Shown here in pieces: positions 34,976 to 43,083 of a stretch of 50,621 nt of DNA; positions within the stretch are counted from its first letter, which is position 1, and the number at the start of each line of letters is the position of its first letter. Source of the DNA: Nitrospira sp. (GTDB lineage: Bacteria; Nitrospirota; Nitrospiria; Nitrospirales; Nitrospiraceae); contig VOPT01000010.1 in the NCBI GenBank assembly GCA_009594865.1, forward strand, positions 1 to 50,621. The letters run 5' to 3'. The notes below the pieces were generated by a model, which worked only from the letters and a program-made list of their open reading frames with translations, was not told where the DNA came from and searched no databases. Made by a program: the position numbers and the translations under genes.

Positions 34976-35364
34976 TACGCCTGCCCTGCCGGACCAGTCG
35001 GCGTAGCAGTGCCCTCATCCAGCGGTTGACCGAATCTCAATCCATGCACCGCACCGGCCGTAATGAGATGGCCGCAACAATCAATGCCTTGAAGTCCGGC
35101 GCCGCCATCCATCACCATGAGGCGAAGACCACAGGAGTCAGGAAACTGCCGTCGCTCTTCCAACATAGCCCCCGGAAGCAACGGCCCTCGTTTTCGGCCC
35201 TTCGACGACACGATGTCCGCCACGAGATCCTCTTCGGTCAGCTCATGGCCGCAGCAAAAGATTTTCCGGAAGCCCTCACCACCGCCAGTGCATTTGACCA
35301 CTAATCCGCAGGAGTCCGGAAATCGTTTCCGTTCGTCGAGAATGTCACCTTTCTTGATGGCCAT
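34975..35364 (-). CDS. Duplicated Cys-rich protein of unknown function
   Basis: 129 residues made of two copies of a 38-residue unit. Copy 1 (6-43) has LDERKRFPDSCGL, then GGGEGF and FCCGHELT. Copy 2 (65-102) has LEERRQFPDSCGL, then GGAGLQ and DCCGHLIT. Each unit has one Cys in FPDSCGL and CCGH, which could bind metal or form disulfides. No signal peptide. GAGG lies 4 bases before the ATG. The gene is translationally coupled to the PsiE-family gene. I do not recognise the family. Confidence 0.75.
   Translation of the reverse strand: MAIKKGDILDERKRFPDSCGLVVKCTGGGEGFRKIFCCGHELTEEDLVADIVSSKGRKRGPLLPGAMLEERRQFPDSCGLRLMVMDGGAGLQGIDCCGHLITAGAVHGLRFGQPLDEGTATPTGPAGQA
35059..35349 (-). repeat. Two-copy internal repeat in Cys-rich gene
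   Basis: Unit 1 spans about 35236-35349 and unit 2 about 35059-35172. The shared pattern is (L-D/E-E-R-x-x-F-P-D-S-C-G-L)...(G-G-x-G)...(C-C-G-H-x-x-T). Confidence 0.8.
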
Positions 35365-35547
35365 AGCGCCTCGTTACGATGAGAAGATGGGAAATCGGAC
35401 TCAACACTAGTGAAGCAGAACCAGGAAGGAAAATCCAGCGCCGACGCCCCGAGGACCTCACAAGCCTTGTGCCCTAGCAAGAAGAGATACCTCTCGCCCC
35501 GATGCTCTCCATCAACCAGGACCCCGCACGCAGTGAACAGGTCAGCC

Positions 35548-36699
35548 TCAGACATGCGTGACGGGTGAATCCAATGCCGCTGACGACTCAGCGCTCTCCG
35601 ATACCTTCGATGAAGGGAGACGGGCATAGGCCTTGTGCCAGGAATCCAGCAACACCTTATGCGAACGACACCCGACCACCAGGCGTGCGTCAGAAATCGT
35701 CACCGGCTTGTAGGGGATCAGGTATCGCGCCTTCAGCCGCGCCACCCGCGCCAATGACTGCGCCAGCCTTTCCGGGGTAATCCGGCCGTTTCGCACCGCG
35801 AGCTCCATCGCTTCCATGGCCTGCATGACCCGGTCCTGATCTTTGCAGATCAGCAGCACGTCGCAGCCGGCCACGAACGAACGAACAGCCGCTTCGCCGA
35901 TCCCGTCATGATCGATAATCGCATGCATTTCCAGGTCGTCAGTGAAAACCACCCCGTCATAGCGAAACTCGTCGCGCAGTAATCGCTGGATCACGGCGGA
36001 AGACAACGTCGCCGGCGCATCCGGGTCCAGCGCCCGATACAGCACATGGGCCGTCATGAGACTGGCGACTCCCTGCCGGATGGCCTGTTGAAACGGCGGA
36101 AATTCCGTGTCGCGCAACCGTTGAATTCCCGCATCCACCACGGGAAGCTCCTTGTGCGAATCCGTCGCCGTATCACCATGGCCGGGAAAATGTTTCCCGC
36201 AGGCCACGACCAGATTGTCCTGCAGACCGCCGATCGTGGCCAGCCCCATGTCGGCCACGAGGTCAGGCTCGGCACCGAACGCCCGATCGCCGATCACGGG
36301 ATTGTCGGGGTTGCTGTTCACATCCAGCACCGGCGCCATATTCATATTGATGCCCACGGCCCGCAACTCTTTGGCGATGGTGGCGGCCGCAGAATAGGCC
36401 AATTCACTGGAATGACACTGGCCGAGCTGACTGCAGGGGGGGAAAATCGTAAATTCGGCAGGCAGCCGGGACACCCGCCCTCCCTCTTGGTCAATCGCAA
36501 TCAATAGCGGCGAGGCTGGTGACAACTTCTGAAGCCCATTGGTGAGATCAACGATCTGCTGGACCGATTCGAGATTGCGTCGAAAGAAAATCACGCCGCC
36601 CGGCTTGTAGGCGGTGAGAAAGGAGGCCAGGTCTGTGCTGACCGTGGTCCCGGTAAATCCCATCATGAAGAGCTGACCGATTTCCTCGCGTAATGTCAT
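35548..36699 (-). CDS. nagZ: Beta-N-acetylhexosaminidase (GH3)
   Basis: 383 residues. GH3 signature motifs of NagZ are present: DQEGGRVSRL, KHFPGHGDTATDSHKELP (with the catalytic Asp-His pair) and the nucleophile Asp in VVFTDDLEMHAI. NagZ removes GlcNAc from anhydro-muropeptides during peptidoglycan recycling. No signal peptide, so it is cytoplasmic as in Gram-negative bacteria. The C-terminal 40 residues are Ser-rich and not part of the barrel. AGGGGG precedes the ATG. Confidence 0.94.
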   Translation of the reverse strand: MTLREEIGQLFMMGFTGTTVSTDLASFLTAYKPGGVIFFRRNLESVQQIVDLTNGLQKLSPASPLLIAIDQEGGRVSRLPAEFTIFPPCSQLGQCHSSELAYSAAATIAKELRAVGINMNMAPVLDVNSNPDNPVIGDRAFGAEPDLVADMGLATIGGLQDNLVVACGKHFPGHGDTATDSHKELPVVDAGIQRLRDTEFPPFQQAIRQGVASLMTAHVLYRALDPDAPATLSSAVIQRLLRDEFRYDGVVFTDDLEMHAIIDHDGIGEAAVRSFVAGCDVLLICKDQDRVMQAMEAMELAVRNGRITPERLAQSLARVARLKARYLIPYKPVTISDARLVVGCRSHKVLLDSWHKAYARLPSSKVSESAESSAALDSPVTHV

Positions 36700-36774
36700 A
36701 ACCCCCTACGATGACGATCTGAGTGAGAAGCAGATGGATCCTCGGCTGACCGCCGCTCCATGCACCGGTTGCCG

Positions 36775-38295
36775 CTAGGGCAAGGTACGATCGAGCAGAA
36801 ATTGAATAAGCAGCCGCGTCCCGATTCCCGTGGGGCCTTTCGGGAGATAGGCTCGCTCGCGCTCGCTCCAGTCCGTACTGGCGATATCCAGATGGATCCA
36901 CGGGCAGTCCCCGACAAACTTGCTCAGGAACAGCGCCGCGGTAATCATGCCTCCGCCACGGCCCCCGATATTCCGCATATCGGCGACATCACTGCGCAAC
37001 TGCTCGAAGTACTCGTCCCAAAGGGGCATTTCCCACACGCGCTCACCAGCTCGCATGCCGGCATTCCGGACATGTTCCTTGAGCTGATCATTGTTACCGA
37101 ACATGCCGATGGCAAATTGACCGAGCGCCACGACACAGGCGCCGGTCAACGTCGCGATGTCGATCAAGACTGCCGGTTTATAGCGGGTGGCATAGGCCAA
37201 AGCGTCTGAGAGAATCAATCGGCCTTCGGCGTCGGTGTTTTGAACTTCGACGGTTTTTCCGGAGAGCGTCTTGACGATATCGCCTGGCCGCATCGCGCGA
37301 CCGCCCGGCATATTTTCCGCGACCGGCAAGATGCTTACCAGATGCACCGGCAATTTGAGTCGTGCCGCAGCCCGCATCGTGGCGAGCACTTCAGCACCGC
37401 CCGTCATGTCGGCCTTCATATGCTCCATATTCTCGGCCGGCTTCAGCGAAATACCGCCGGTGTCGAAGGTGATCGTCTTACCGACCATGACGACGGGAGG
37501 ATCGCCCTTCTTCGCCTTCGCGCCCTTGTATTCCAGAATGATAAACTTCGGCGGTTCATGGCTGCCCTTGGCTACGCCGAGTAAGGCCCCCATGCCGAGT
37601 TGTTCCATCTCCTTCTGCTCAAGCACCTTCAGCTTGACGCCCGGTTCTTTCGCGACAGCCTTCGCCTCCTGCACGATACGGCCGGGCGTCATGACATTGG
37701 CCGGATGGTTACACAGATCGCGCACCAGAACCGTGGCCTCCGCCGTCGCCACGCCGCGCCGGATACCCTCGGTGACCTGCGCCACCAGCGATGCTTGCGC
37801 GACATAGATCGTCAGCCGCTCGACCTCCACCGGTTTGCTTCCGTTCGAACTCCGGTACGCCGTAAATTGGTAATTGCCGAGGATGGCACCTTCGGCCATA
37901 GCCTGCACCACGTCCTGAACAGGAATCTCCTCCAGAACGGCACCTGGTAGAACCACGCCGAATGAAGACACTTTGGCCTGGCGGACGCGTTTGACGGCAG
38001 CGCCTAACGCCTGGCGGAACGCGTCCAGGCGCAAATCCTTTTCCTTCCCCAAGCCAACTAACAGCAGCCGCTTGGCCTTGGCTTTGCCCTGCGTATGTAC
38101 GACCAACCCTTCGCCGAGCTTGCCTTCAAATTCCCCGCGCTGAATCAAGGCCGCGAGCTGTCCACCGAGTTGAGTGTTGATGGCGGCGGCTTCCGGCGAA
38201 AGGTCTGATACGCCCTCGCACCAGAGCAATACCAGCACCTCCGCGACTTCTTGTTCTGCCCGCCCAACCTGTGCTTGAACTTGGATCTTCTTCAT
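36775..38295 (-). CDS. pepA: Leucyl aminopeptidase (M17)
   Basis: 506 residues, usual for PepA. The C-terminal catalytic domain has VGKTITFDTGGISLKP, the metal ligands, and the family signature NTDAEGRLILSDAL. The N-terminal macro-like domain contains KRLLLVGLGKEKDL. It cleaves N-terminal Leu and related residues; in some bacteria it also binds DNA. A GGGGGG lies just before the ATG at 38295; an upstream TTG codon is unlikely. It is oriented with nagZ (75-base gap) and queE. Confidence 0.96.
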   Translation of the reverse strand: MKKIQVQAQVGRAEQEVAEVLVLLWCEGVSDLSPEAAAINTQLGGQLAALIQRGEFEGKLGEGLVVHTQGKAKAKRLLLVGLGKEKDLRLDAFRQALGAAVKRVRQAKVSSFGVVLPGAVLEEIPVQDVVQAMAEGAILGNYQFTAYRSSNGSKPVEVERLTIYVAQASLVAQVTEGIRRGVATAEATVLVRDLCNHPANVMTPGRIVQEAKAVAKEPGVKLKVLEQKEMEQLGMGALLGVAKGSHEPPKFIILEYKGAKAKKGDPPVVMVGKTITFDTGGISLKPAENMEHMKADMTGGAEVLATMRAAARLKLPVHLVSILPVAENMPGGRAMRPGDIVKTLSGKTVEVQNTDAEGRLILSDALAYATRYKPAVLIDIATLTGACVVALGQFAIGMFGNNDQLKEHVRNAGMRAGERVWEMPLWDEYFEQLRSDVADMRNIGGRGGGMITAALFLSKFVGDCPWIHLDIASTDWSERERAYLPKGPTGIGTRLLIQFLLDRTLP

Positions 38296-38358
38296 CAATC
38301 CCCCCTGGTTCCTGCCGTTCTCTGTTCACTCATCGGCCGAGGTTCGCCAACCGGCGGC

Positions 38359-39051
38359 TTACACCCCGCGCATATCGGGCGCCCATATCTGCTTGTGCAT
38401 TTGCAACTGAAACCTGACCGGCAATCGATCGGCCAGCACCCATTCCGCCAACTGTCGCGCATCGACTTCGCCAAAGACGGGACTCATGAGCACCGTGCAC
38501 CGCGCCGCAAGATCCCGGCTGCGCACCACCTCCCGCGCCCACTCATAATCGATCCGGTCCTTGATGACAAACTTCACTTCATCCCGAGATGCAAGCCGAT
38601 CCACATTCGGCCAATACATGCGCTCGGCCATGCCGCTTCCTGGACATTTTACGTCGAGCACGACGCGGACTCGCGCATCCACGCCCGACGTATCGACGGC
38701 CCCGCTCGTTTCCAGAAGCACCTCGAAGCCTTCGTCGCAGAGCCTCGTCAACAATGGCAGGGAGGCCGCTTGACTGAGCGGCTCGCCGCCGGTCACTTCG
38801 ACCAGGTTGCACCCGAAGGCCCGCACCTGCGCGATCATGTCATCCTGCGCCAGCTCCCGGCCGCCGTAAAACGCATAGGCGGTATCGCACCAGGTGCAGC
38901 GCAAAGGGCATCCCGTCAAACGAATGAAGACGCAGGGACGACCGGCGTGCGTCGACTCACCCTGAATGCTGTGAAAAATTTCGGTGACCTTCAGCATCGT
39001 GGATAGATGTGACGGGGCAGCCTGTGACAACGGGCCGGCGGAGATCTTCAT
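38359..39051 (-). CDS. queE: 7-carboxy-7-deazaguanine synthase
   Basis: 230 residues. A radical SAM protein with CPLRCTWCDT (three cluster Cys, C-x3-C-x2-C), preceded by EIFHSIQGESTHAGRPCVFI, which is diagnostic of QueE. It makes CDG in queuosine/7-deazaguanine synthesis. No other que genes are in the window. The start at 39051 is favoured because its ATG overlaps the stop of the upstream HAD gene (ATGA); homology itself begins at LKVTEIFHS, about 18 residues in, so a shorter form is possible. Confidence 0.93.
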   Translation of the reverse strand: MKISAGPLSQAAPSHLSTMLKVTEIFHSIQGESTHAGRPCVFIRLTGCPLRCTWCDTAYAFYGGRELAQDDMIAQVRAFGCNLVEVTGGEPLSQAASLPLLTRLCDEGFEVLLETSGAVDTSGVDARVRVVLDVKCPGSGMAERMYWPNVDRLASRDEVKFVIKDRIDYEWAREVVRSRDLAARCTVLMSPVFGEVDARQLAEWVLADRLPVRFQLQMHKQIWAPDMRGV

Positions 39052-39743
39052 GTCCATGTGGTTATCGGCCACCCATTTCTCTGCGCGATACGGTCCATCC
39101 CTCTGATGGGATTCACGACCAACGGATGGCCTACCATCTCGAGTAATTCGACATCGCCGGGACTATCGCCATAGGCAAACGACTGCGTCAGATCGATACC
39201 TGAGTCCCGCGTCAGCCGCGCAATCAGCTCCCGCTTGCCGGGGCCATACGGGAGGGGCGCACAAACATGCCCCGTAAACTGTCGCTCCTGCTGCTCCAGC
39301 CTGGCGGCCAGCAGGGTCGGGACCTCCAGCAATGCAGCCAGCGGAGCAATCAGGAAGTCGAGCGATCCGGTCACCAGCACGATATGATGCCCGGCTCGGC
39401 GGTGTTCATCCATGCGGGAGAGCCCTTGGGCGGACAAACGGGGACATAATTCGGTACGGCAAAATTCTTCCGCCAAGGCTTCGACCTCAGCTGCACCTTT
39501 TCCAGCCAGATAGAGCTTCCGTTCCCGCAAGGGGTGGAGCGACACCGGAGGCGCACATCGCAACACCCACTGAATGCTATCCCGCACCTCACGCCATCCC
39601 ACAAGTCCCCGTTTCCAGAGGAAGCGAAAGAATCGCACTTCGCTGGCTTGTCCGGGGAGCAACGTATTGTCGACGTCGAAAAGCGCGGCAATGTCCGTCT
39701 GCCGTCCTGTATAGGAAATATGTGGGGCTGAGAGAGGCGTCAT
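39048..39743 (-). CDS. HAD-IB (SerB-like) phosphatase
   Basis: 231 residues from the ATG at 39743. HAD motifs: I, ALFDVDNTLLPG; II, VLVTGS; III, the Lys in PGKRELI; IV, YGDSPGDVELLE. Members of this subclass hydrolyse phosphomonoesters such as phosphoserine; the substrate is not assignable. It is the first gene of a tightly coupled pair with queE (overlap of 4 bases). An upstream in-frame region (to 39854) overlaps the tRNA promoter on the other strand and is unlikely to be coding. Confidence 0.88.
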   Translation of the reverse strand: MTPLSAPHISYTGRQTDIAALFDVDNTLLPGQASEVRFFRFLWKRGLVGWREVRDSIQWVLRCAPPVSLHPLRERKLYLAGKGAAEVEALAEEFCRTELCPRLSAQGLSRMDEHRRAGHHIVLVTGSLDFLIAPLAALLEVPTLLAARLEQQERQFTGHVCAPLPYGPGKRELIARLTRDSGIDLTQSFAYGDSPGDVELLEMVGHPLVVNPIRGMDRIAQRNGWPITTWT

Positions 39744-39833
39744 CTCGAACGTTGGTCCGCTGATCGCTGTAATGGGAAGGGGATGCCGCGTGTCCACGCA
39801 GCACGCGTCAGATTCTACCGGACAACTAGTTGA

Positions 39834-39863
39834 TTGACAAGCATTTTGGACCACTTCTATAAT
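39834..39863 (+). promoter_or_regulatory. Consensus sigma-70 promoter for tRNA-Leu(GAG)
   Basis: TTGACA and TATAAT, both perfect consensus hexamers, are separated by 18 bases. The predicted start is about 100 bases ahead of the tRNA. It is the best promoter seen in the window. Confidence 0.85.
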
Positions 39864-39969
39864 GCGCTTCCTCTGGGGCCTGGGGACTACGTAGCGAGAA
39901 CGGGTACTTCATCGACCCGTCCGGGACGTCAGCACCCTGCCTCATGTGTCGATGGAGAGCGATCCGGTT

Positions 39970-40053
39970 GCCGAAGTGGTGGAATGGCAGACACGCACGT
40001 TTGAGGGGCGTGTGGCGCAAGCCGTGCGGGTTCAAGTCCCGCCTTCGGCACCA
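39970..40053 (+). tRNA. tRNA-Leu(GAG)
   Basis: An 84-nt class II tRNA with acceptor GCCGAAG/CTTCGGC, discriminator A, encoded CCA, anticodon GAG in ACGTTTGAGGGGCGT, a long variable arm and T loop TTCAAGT. It decodes CUC/CUU. Confidence 0.97.
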
Positions 40054-40441
40054 AACTCAGCAGTGGCCGGAAGGCATTCCATCTACAGTGGGATGAGGGC
40101 CGAGCCCATTCCGCGAGTCTTTCTTCTTTCCGCACCCTCCTCATCCAACCACGTTCCATGCTCCTGCGGATACCCAATGAGCTAGCGGCGTCCCTCTGTC
40201 GCCCCCGCCGATAAATGGCCCTACCACACTAGGGCCCAATTACGTTGCGAAATTTCAATCATCTCTCACCGCATGATCAGGCTTGGTGATATGATGCGAA
40301 TCCTGCAGGCGATGAAGCGCTGGGGTACGTATTCGTGCCCCCATAATTTTGGGGACCCACCAGCACCAGCCGGATAGACTCAATGGTGGAGTACCGGGCT
40401 GACCGCATCAGTCCACCTCAGTGCAGATGAAGGAGTACCGT
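40054..40441. other. Intergenic region before histidine-kinase-like gene
   Basis: About 390 bases without a supported gene. An imperfect short inverted repeat (CCCCATAATTTTGGGG) sits near 40340. No promoter was confidently identified. A strong AAGGAG at 40430-40435 serves the next gene. Confidence 0.4.
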
Positions 40442-42052
40442 GTGAGCGCGCAAGACTTGGCAGCGGCCTTTCCCTCCTCGGAGGATTTCCGGTCGATTGA
40501 GGCCGTGGTCCGTACCCTGTCCGGGCAGGCATCGATCGGCATATTCCTCTCTGACCCGGAAGGGCAGACCCTGTATCTCAATGAACGCCTGCGCCGCATG
40601 GCTGGATTTTCCACAACATCGGCATCAGGAGAATGTTGGCTCACGGCTCTTGCCCCTGAAGACCACGACGTGATTGTCACCGAGTGGTCGGCGGCCACCG
40701 GGCAGACACGAAGCTTTTCACGCGAATTTCGCTTCCACAGACCAGACGGATCACTTCGCTGGGTGATGGCCGAAGCCTTTCCCCTACGCACAGAGGGAGC
40801 TCCACCCAGCGGATACGTGGGCATGATCCGCGATATCACCCCGCGCCACCTGGCCCTCGAAGCCTTACACGCCTGTGAAGACCGCTACCGGAGCTTGGCC
40901 GCACTTGCGCCTCAGGCAATCGTGGTCTACGCGGACGACACCATTCTGTTCATGAATAACGCGGGCGTGAGACTCTTTGGTCTGCCGACAGCGCCCTCGG
41001 TTGAAGGACGTTCCCTGTCGGAATGTTTCCCGAACGGATTCCTGCAGGACCTTCCCGTGGCAAACCTCACTCACGGAACGGCATCCGCCACCCCCGTGGA
41101 GCGACAATACGTTCACACCGATGGAACGCGTCTTGATATGGAATTGGTGGCAAGCCCGGTGACCTTTGATGGCCACTCAGCCATTCAGGTCCTGGCCACA
41201 GATATCACGGCACAAAAAGACGCTGCCGCCCAGTTGCGGGGGGCGCACAAACTGGCTGCGGTGGCGACCCTTGCCGGCGGCATCGCCCATGAGTTCAATA
41301 ATTGCCTGACCGCCATCATGGGGTTTTCCGACCTGGCCTTGCCGTTACTTGTGCCGGACAGTCGCGTGTATGGTCATGTCCAGCAAGTGGTCCTCGCCTC
41401 GAAACGAGCCAGAGATCTGGTGACCCAGATGCTCATGTTCGGCCGCCAGGCAGAGGGCATCAAACAACCGGTCTCTCTCGATATCCTCCTGAAAGAAACC
41501 TTGAGAATCTTGAAAGGGACGCTGCCGGATAACATTAGTCTTCGCGAGTGGATTCCGGGGGCCACCCATCCGATTTATGCCGACCCGACCCAGATTCACC
41601 AAATCTGCCTGCAGCTGCTGGCCCATTCCGAGTTAGCCATGAAACCGGACGGTGGCATCCTGGAAGTGCGCCTCGACAATGTCCATCTGACCCCTTCGAC
41701 AAACGAACACAATCTCCCACTTCGCCCTGGCCATTATGTCTGCCTTACGGTTTCCGATACAGGCGAGGAAGTGAATGCCCAAGACCACCGTCGTAAAATG
41801 GGGCCGTTGTTCGCCAACCTTCCGGATGGAACCCAAGCCGGGACGGAACTTGCAGGGATTCAACGCATGGTGAGCGAACATGGTGGAACGCTCCGTTCCA
41901 CCAGCACAGTCGGCCAGGGAACGACCATTGAAGTGTACCTGCCTGCAATACTTCCACCGGGATCCCTGGGCGCGACCGCCTCGCCCCGAGCAGAAGCAGT
42001 AGACATCACAGGACAGAAGGAATTTCTTGCTGAGCGCGACAAAGAGCGATAG
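40442..42052 (+). CDS. PAS-PAS histidine-kinase-like protein with degenerate ATPase domain
   Basis: 536 residues from a GTG start, chosen because AAGGAG lies 6 bases ahead. Two PAS domains (about 18-140 and 145-265) are followed by a HisKA dimerisation helix with an intact phospho-acceptor in GGIAHEFNN (His283). The ATP-binding region that follows is badly altered: the N box reads QLLAHSELAM without either Asn, the G1 box reads DTGEEV instead of D-x-G-x-G, and the G2 region reads GTELAG instead of GTGLGL. Autophosphorylation is therefore unlikely. The reading frame is intact. A receiver-domain gene follows 107 bases later. Confidence 0.87.
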   Translation: MSAQDLAAAFPSSEDFRSIEAVVRTLSGQASIGIFLSDPEGQTLYLNERLRRMAGFSTTSASGECWLTALAPEDHDVIVTEWSAATGQTRSFSREFRFHRPDGSLRWVMAEAFPLRTEGAPPSGYVGMIRDITPRHLALEALHACEDRYRSLAALAPQAIVVYADDTILFMNNAGVRLFGLPTAPSVEGRSLSECFPNGFLQDLPVANLTHGTASATPVERQYVHTDGTRLDMELVASPVTFDGHSAIQVLATDITAQKDAAAQLRGAHKLAAVATLAGGIAHEFNNCLTAIMGFSDLALPLLVPDSRVYGHVQQVVLASKRARDLVTQMLMFGRQAEGIKQPVSLDILLKETLRILKGTLPDNISLREWIPGATHPIYADPTQIHQICLQLLAHSELAMKPDGGILEVRLDNVHLTPSTNEHNLPLRPGHYVCLTVSDTGEEVNAQDHRRKMGPLFANLPDGTQAGTELAGIQRMVSEHGGTLRSTSTVGQGTTIEVYLPAILPPGSLGATASPRAEAVDITGQKEFLAERDKER

Positions 42053-42159
42053 ATTCGCGATGAGTGCCCGGCACCCCAGAGGGATCAGCACCAGCCCTCT
42101 CTGCAGGGCCGCACGGCTTGCCCCAGAGAGCCATCACTAGAACTCCTGTGAGGATTGTT

Positions 42160-42531
42160 ATGCCATCGGTTTTGATTGTGGACGACGAAGAAGCCATTCG
42201 CCGGCTTATCCGCAACACGCTCGAGCAGGCAGGCTATCGTGTCCAAGAAGCAGCCGACGGCAAGGAGGGTTTGTCGCACTATCGTCAATCACCCGCAGAT
42301 CTGGTGATTATGGATATTCTCATGCCGGACCAGGATGGCTTGGAGAGCATTTTGACCTTGCGGCGTGAATTCCCCAACGCCAAAATCATGGCCATCACCG
42401 GCGGCAGCGACATGATCGGCATCCTCAATTTCTTGGATGTCGCCCGCATGCTCGGCGCCCGCCGCACGCTCCAAAAACCCTTCGAGATGCAGCAGCTGCT
42501 GGACGCCGTTCAGTCCGAGATTGCCAGCTGA
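42160..42531 (+). CDS. Single-domain response regulator (CheY-like)
   Basis: 123 residues, receiver domain only. Acidic pocket VDDEEA (Asp8, Asp9), phospho-acceptor Asp in LVIMDILMP (about 51), switch Thr in AITGG and the conserved Lys in QKPFE are all present, so it should be phosphorylatable. There is no output domain. It follows the degenerate kinase-like gene, so its phospho-donor may be another kinase. The start at 42160 is chosen because the domain begins there; AGGA lies 5 bases upstream. Confidence 0.92.
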   Translation: MPSVLIVDDEEAIRRLIRNTLEQAGYRVQEAADGKEGLSHYRQSPADLVIMDILMPDQDGLESILTLRREFPNAKIMAITGGSDMIGILNFLDVARMLGARRTLQKPFEMQQLLDAVQSEIAS

Positions 42532-42642
42532 CGACACACGTCCGCTCGCTTACCACCACGCATTGGTCCATTGACTTCCGGCCCATCGACCCGCACACTA
42601 CGCCCGCTTCGCTTTCCTTTTCGCGAGAACGAGAGCGCACGC

Positions 42643-43077
42643 ATGACCTGGTGGACTCCTCAACTGCACGCGGTACTCGGCGGCCTGGTCGTCGCCGGCG
42701 GCATCTTTGTCATGTGGGATCAAGCAGGGGTCGTCTGGACCCTGCTCGTCGCCGCTGTGGCAACCGCGCTTCTCCTCTGGCAGGCACGCAGCATCGGAGC
42801 TGTCTGGGCCTGGACGACATTGGGCCTTGGCATTGAAAGCATGACCTGGCCGATTGTGACCATGGTGCGGATCCGGATAGAAGGCATTCAGCCGACCGAA
42901 GAACAGATGGGAACGATTCTGAACGCTGTGCTCTTCGGCCTGTTCACCTCGGTGTTCTGGGTGACGTTTGCCCTGGGCCTCTTCAAACGGCTGCGGGAAC
43001 AGAATGCGCCACCGGTTCCGGTTCAAGAGGGCACACCGGCCCCACCGAGAGGCAAGAAAAAGCGCGCCCGAAACTGA
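42643..43077 (+). CDS. Small integral membrane protein, unknown function
   Basis: 144 residues with about four membrane segments (10-28, 33-48, 52-70, 95-120). The C-terminal tail is Pro-rich and ends in a basic stretch (RGKKKRARN), suggesting the C-terminus is cytoplasmic. No named family was recognised. GAGA-type ribosome binding signal lies upstream of the ATG at 42643. It converges on priA with only 6 bases between the stops. Confidence 0.7.
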   Translation: MTWWTPQLHAVLGGLVVAGGIFVMWDQAGVVWTLLVAAVATALLLWQARSIGAVWAWTTLGLGIESMTWPIVTMVRIRIEGIQPTEEQMGTILNAVLFGLFTSVFWVTFALGLFKRLREQNAPPVPVQEGTPAPPRGKKKRARN

Positions 43078-43083
43078 CTCGGT

